From: Corynebacterium hansenii
GTDB lineage: Bacteria; Actinomycetota; Actinomycetes; Mycobacteriales; Mycobacteriaceae
Reading direction: 5' to 3'
Length of the DNA: 64,000 nt
NCBI RefSeq assembly: GCF_030408795.1
Contig: NZ_CP047211.1
Location: 2,480,001-2,544,000, forward strand
Part shown: piece after piece, positions 62,461 through 64,000 of the stretch
How positions within the stretch are numbered: the first letter of the stretch is position 1
Layout of the letters: each line of letters starts with the position of its first letter
Notes under the pieces: model-generated
What the model was told of the DNA's origin: nothing
The model's database searches: none
What the model saw: only the letters and a program-made list of their open reading frames with translations
Translations under genes and position numbers: made by a program

Positions 62461-63962
62461 CAGAAGATGCCCCCGGGAATCTGCGGGGCGCGGGCGAGCA
62501 CGTCGTCGGAAAGCACGAAGCCGAGCCGGCCGAGCTCGCCCGGCGCCAGGTCGGCCGCGTTGCGGGCGGCCTCCAGGAAGCGGTCCTGCTCCGCGTCGTC
62601 GACGATGCCCTCGGCGAGGACGCGGAACTTGTTCTCGTACTGCTCGCGGGCGAAGGGGCGGTCGCCGAGCGGATGGGCGTCGGCGATGGCCAGCTCGTCG
62701 GCGATGACCGTGCCGTCCTTCAGCGTGACCTCCGCGCGGCAGCCGAAGGCCTTCTCGTTCGGGTCCTGCGAGTGGTAGCGGCGGGTCCACTCGGGATCCT
62801 CGACGGTGGAGATCTTGTTCCACAGCTCGACGGTCGACGGGCGGGCGGCGCGCTCCGGGGCGTAGCTGTCCTCGTGGTGCCAGCCGCCGTCCTCCAGCGC
62901 GACGGCGAAGATGTACATGACCGAGTGGTCGAGGGTCTCGCGCGAGGCCTTCGGATCGAACTTCTGCGGGTCGTTCGAGCCGGTGCCGATGACCACGTGG
63001 GTGTGGTGCGACGTGTGGAGCACGATGGACTCCACTTGCGACGGATCGCCGATCCGGTCGCGCATGCGCCGGGCGAGGTCGATGGGCGCCTGCGACTGGT
63101 ACTCCGCGGAATGCTCCTTGGTGTAGGTGTCCAGGATGGCGCGCTTCTCCTCGCCCGCGGCGGGCAGCGGCACCGTGTACTCCTTCTCCGGGCCGCCGAG
63201 CAGCCAGGCGATGACGCCGTCCTCGCCCTCCCAGATCGGGGACGGGGCGCCCTCGCCGCGCATCGCGCGGTCCACGGCCTCGACGGCCATCTTGCCCGCG
63301 AAGGCCGGGGCGAACGCCTTCCAGGAGCTGATCTCGCCCTTCCGCGACTGGCGCGTCGCGGTGGTCGTGTGCAGCGCCTGGCCGACGGCCTGGTAGATCG
63401 TTTCGGCGTCGAGGCCCAGCAGGGTGCCGATGCCCGCGGCGGCCGACGGGCCGAGGTGGGCGACGTGGTCGATCTTGTGCTCGTGGAGGCAGATGCCGCG
63501 CACCAGGTCGACCTGGATCTCGTAGCCGGTAGCGATGCCGCGGATCAGGTCGGCGCCGCCGAGGCCCTTGTGCTGGGCGACGGCGAGGATCGACGGGATG
63601 TTGTCGCCCGGGTGCGAGTACTCGGCGGCGAGGAAGGTGTCGTGGAAGTCGAGTTCGCGCACGGCGACCCCGTTCGCCCAGGCGGCCCACTCGGGCGAGA
63701 CCGTGTCGCCGACCCCGAAGACGGTCGCGCCGGGCTCCGCCGGGTGGGCCAGGGCCTGCGCGCGGGCGGTGGACACCGGGCGGCGCAGGACCGACGCCGC
63801 GGCGACGGCCGCGTTGTCGATGATGCGGTTGACGATCATCTCTTCGACGTCGCCGGGGACCGCCACCGGATCCACCGCGACCTCGGCGATCTTCCACGCG
63901 AGGTGTTCGCCGCGCGGGAACTCCTCGGCGGAACGGCGGGTGCGGACGATGTGGTTCTCCAT
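62460..63962 (-). CDS. prpD2: 2-methylcitrate dehydratase
   Basis: A 500-residue MmgE/PrpD dehydratase that turns 2-methylcitrate into 2-methylaconitate. Seen: [54 protein letters not shown] and [20 protein letters not shown]. First gene of the operon; AGGAG lies 14 nt ahead of the ATG. Its control region, where PrpR would bind in C. glutamicum, is beyond the right edge. Confidence 0.95.
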   Translation of the reverse strand: MENHIVRTRRSAEEFPRGEHLAWKIAEVAVDPVAVPGDVEEMIVNRIIDNAAVAAASVLRRPVSTARAQALAHPAEPGATVFGVGDTVSPEWAAWANGVAVRELDFHDTFLAAEYSHPGDNIPSILAVAQHKGLGGADLIRGIATGYEIQVDLVRGICLHEHKIDHVAHLGPSAAAGIGTLLGLDAETIYQAVGQALHTTTATRQSRKGEISSWKAFAPAFAGKMAVEAVDRAMRGEGAPSPIWEGEDGVIAWLLGGPEKEYTVPLPAAGEEKRAILDTYTKEHSAEYQSQAPIDLARRMRDRIGDPSQVESIVLHTSHHTHVVIGTGSNDPQKFDPKASRETLDHSVMYIFAVALEDGGWHHEDSYAPERAARPSTVELWNKISTVEDPEWTRRYHSQDPNEKAFGCRAEVTLKDGTVIADELAIADAHPLGDRPFAREQYENKFRVLAEGIVDDAEQDRFLEAARNAADLAPGELGRLGFVLSDDVLARAPQIPGGIF

Positions 63963-64000
63963 GGTGCTGGTGATGCTCCTAGGTCTGGTCGATCCCCCAC

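Overview
The window is high-GC (roughly 70 percent) actinobacterial chromosome and looks like Corynebacterium. The evidence is the combination of acyl-CoA carboxylase genes dtsR1/dtsR2/accE/accBC beside birA, a complete prpD2-prpB2-prpC2 operon next to pyc, a trehalose importer of the Tus type, and the actinobacterial block mprA-mprB-htrA(pepD)-mog-mscL together with fthC, galU, glp (moeA-like), rimJ, glpR and tRNA-Ala. I cannot name the species. No phage, plasmid or CRISPR array is visible; the only mobile-type gene is a DUF222/HNH nuclease gene.

Layout. 1-3.3 kb: 5' part of metG (minus), an ankyrin-repeat gene, pabB and a small membrane protein. 3.4-7.1 kb: two adjacent BCCT compatible-solute carriers (minus). 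7.3-10 kb: rsmI and pmt, divergent. 10-16.2 kb (minus): zinc-finger membrane protein, DoxX, tRNA-Ala, then the galU-glp-rimJ-glpR cell-division/envelope group. 16.2-18.6 kb (plus): fthC, a SAF-domain protein, mscL. 18.7-23.5 kb (minus): envelope-stress block mprA-mprB-htrA-mog plus a small unknown protein. 23.7-25.6 kb: six ribosomal proteins, all in the zinc-independent (Cys-poor) form. 25.8-33.8 kb: AEC permease, TIGR03089 protein, and a co-oriented minus-strand block of two-component system, HNH gene and ABC exporter. 33.9-38.8 kb: trehalose-type ABC importer tusK-tusE-tusF-tusG. 38.9-45.4 kb: S41 protease, purE/purK, DUF1846 protein, AlbA_2 (Schlafen-type) regulator. 45.4-60.3 kb: biotin-carboxylase island (birA, dtsR1, dtsR2, accE, maf, Cj0069-family protein, sseA, accBC, pyc). 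60.4-64 kb: methylcitrate cycle operon.

How it works together. BirA would biotinylate AccBC and Pyc. AccBC plus DtsR1/DtsR2/AccE supply malonyl-CoA and carboxylated long-chain acyl-CoA for fatty and mycolic acids. Pyc replenishes oxaloacetate, and the prp operon feeds propionyl-CoA into the same pool. Mannosylation (Pmt), trehalose recycling (Tus), MprAB/HtrA and Glp/GlpR all act on the envelope.

Recurrent signals. (1) An 11-bp word, GCTTGACGACG, occurs eleven times in both orientations; nearly all coding copies sit in variable protein linkers and seven encode Leu-Asp-Asp with the unusual Leu codon CTT. (2) Eighteen genes have a TANNNT -10 hexamer 6-8 nt before the start codon, implying leaderless mRNAs; this settles several starts. 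(3) Short tandem-repeat arrays cluster at gene 3' ends, three of them running through a stop codon, plus a G-rich 9-bp array able to form a G-quadruplex. Coordinates were counted by hand from the sequence.
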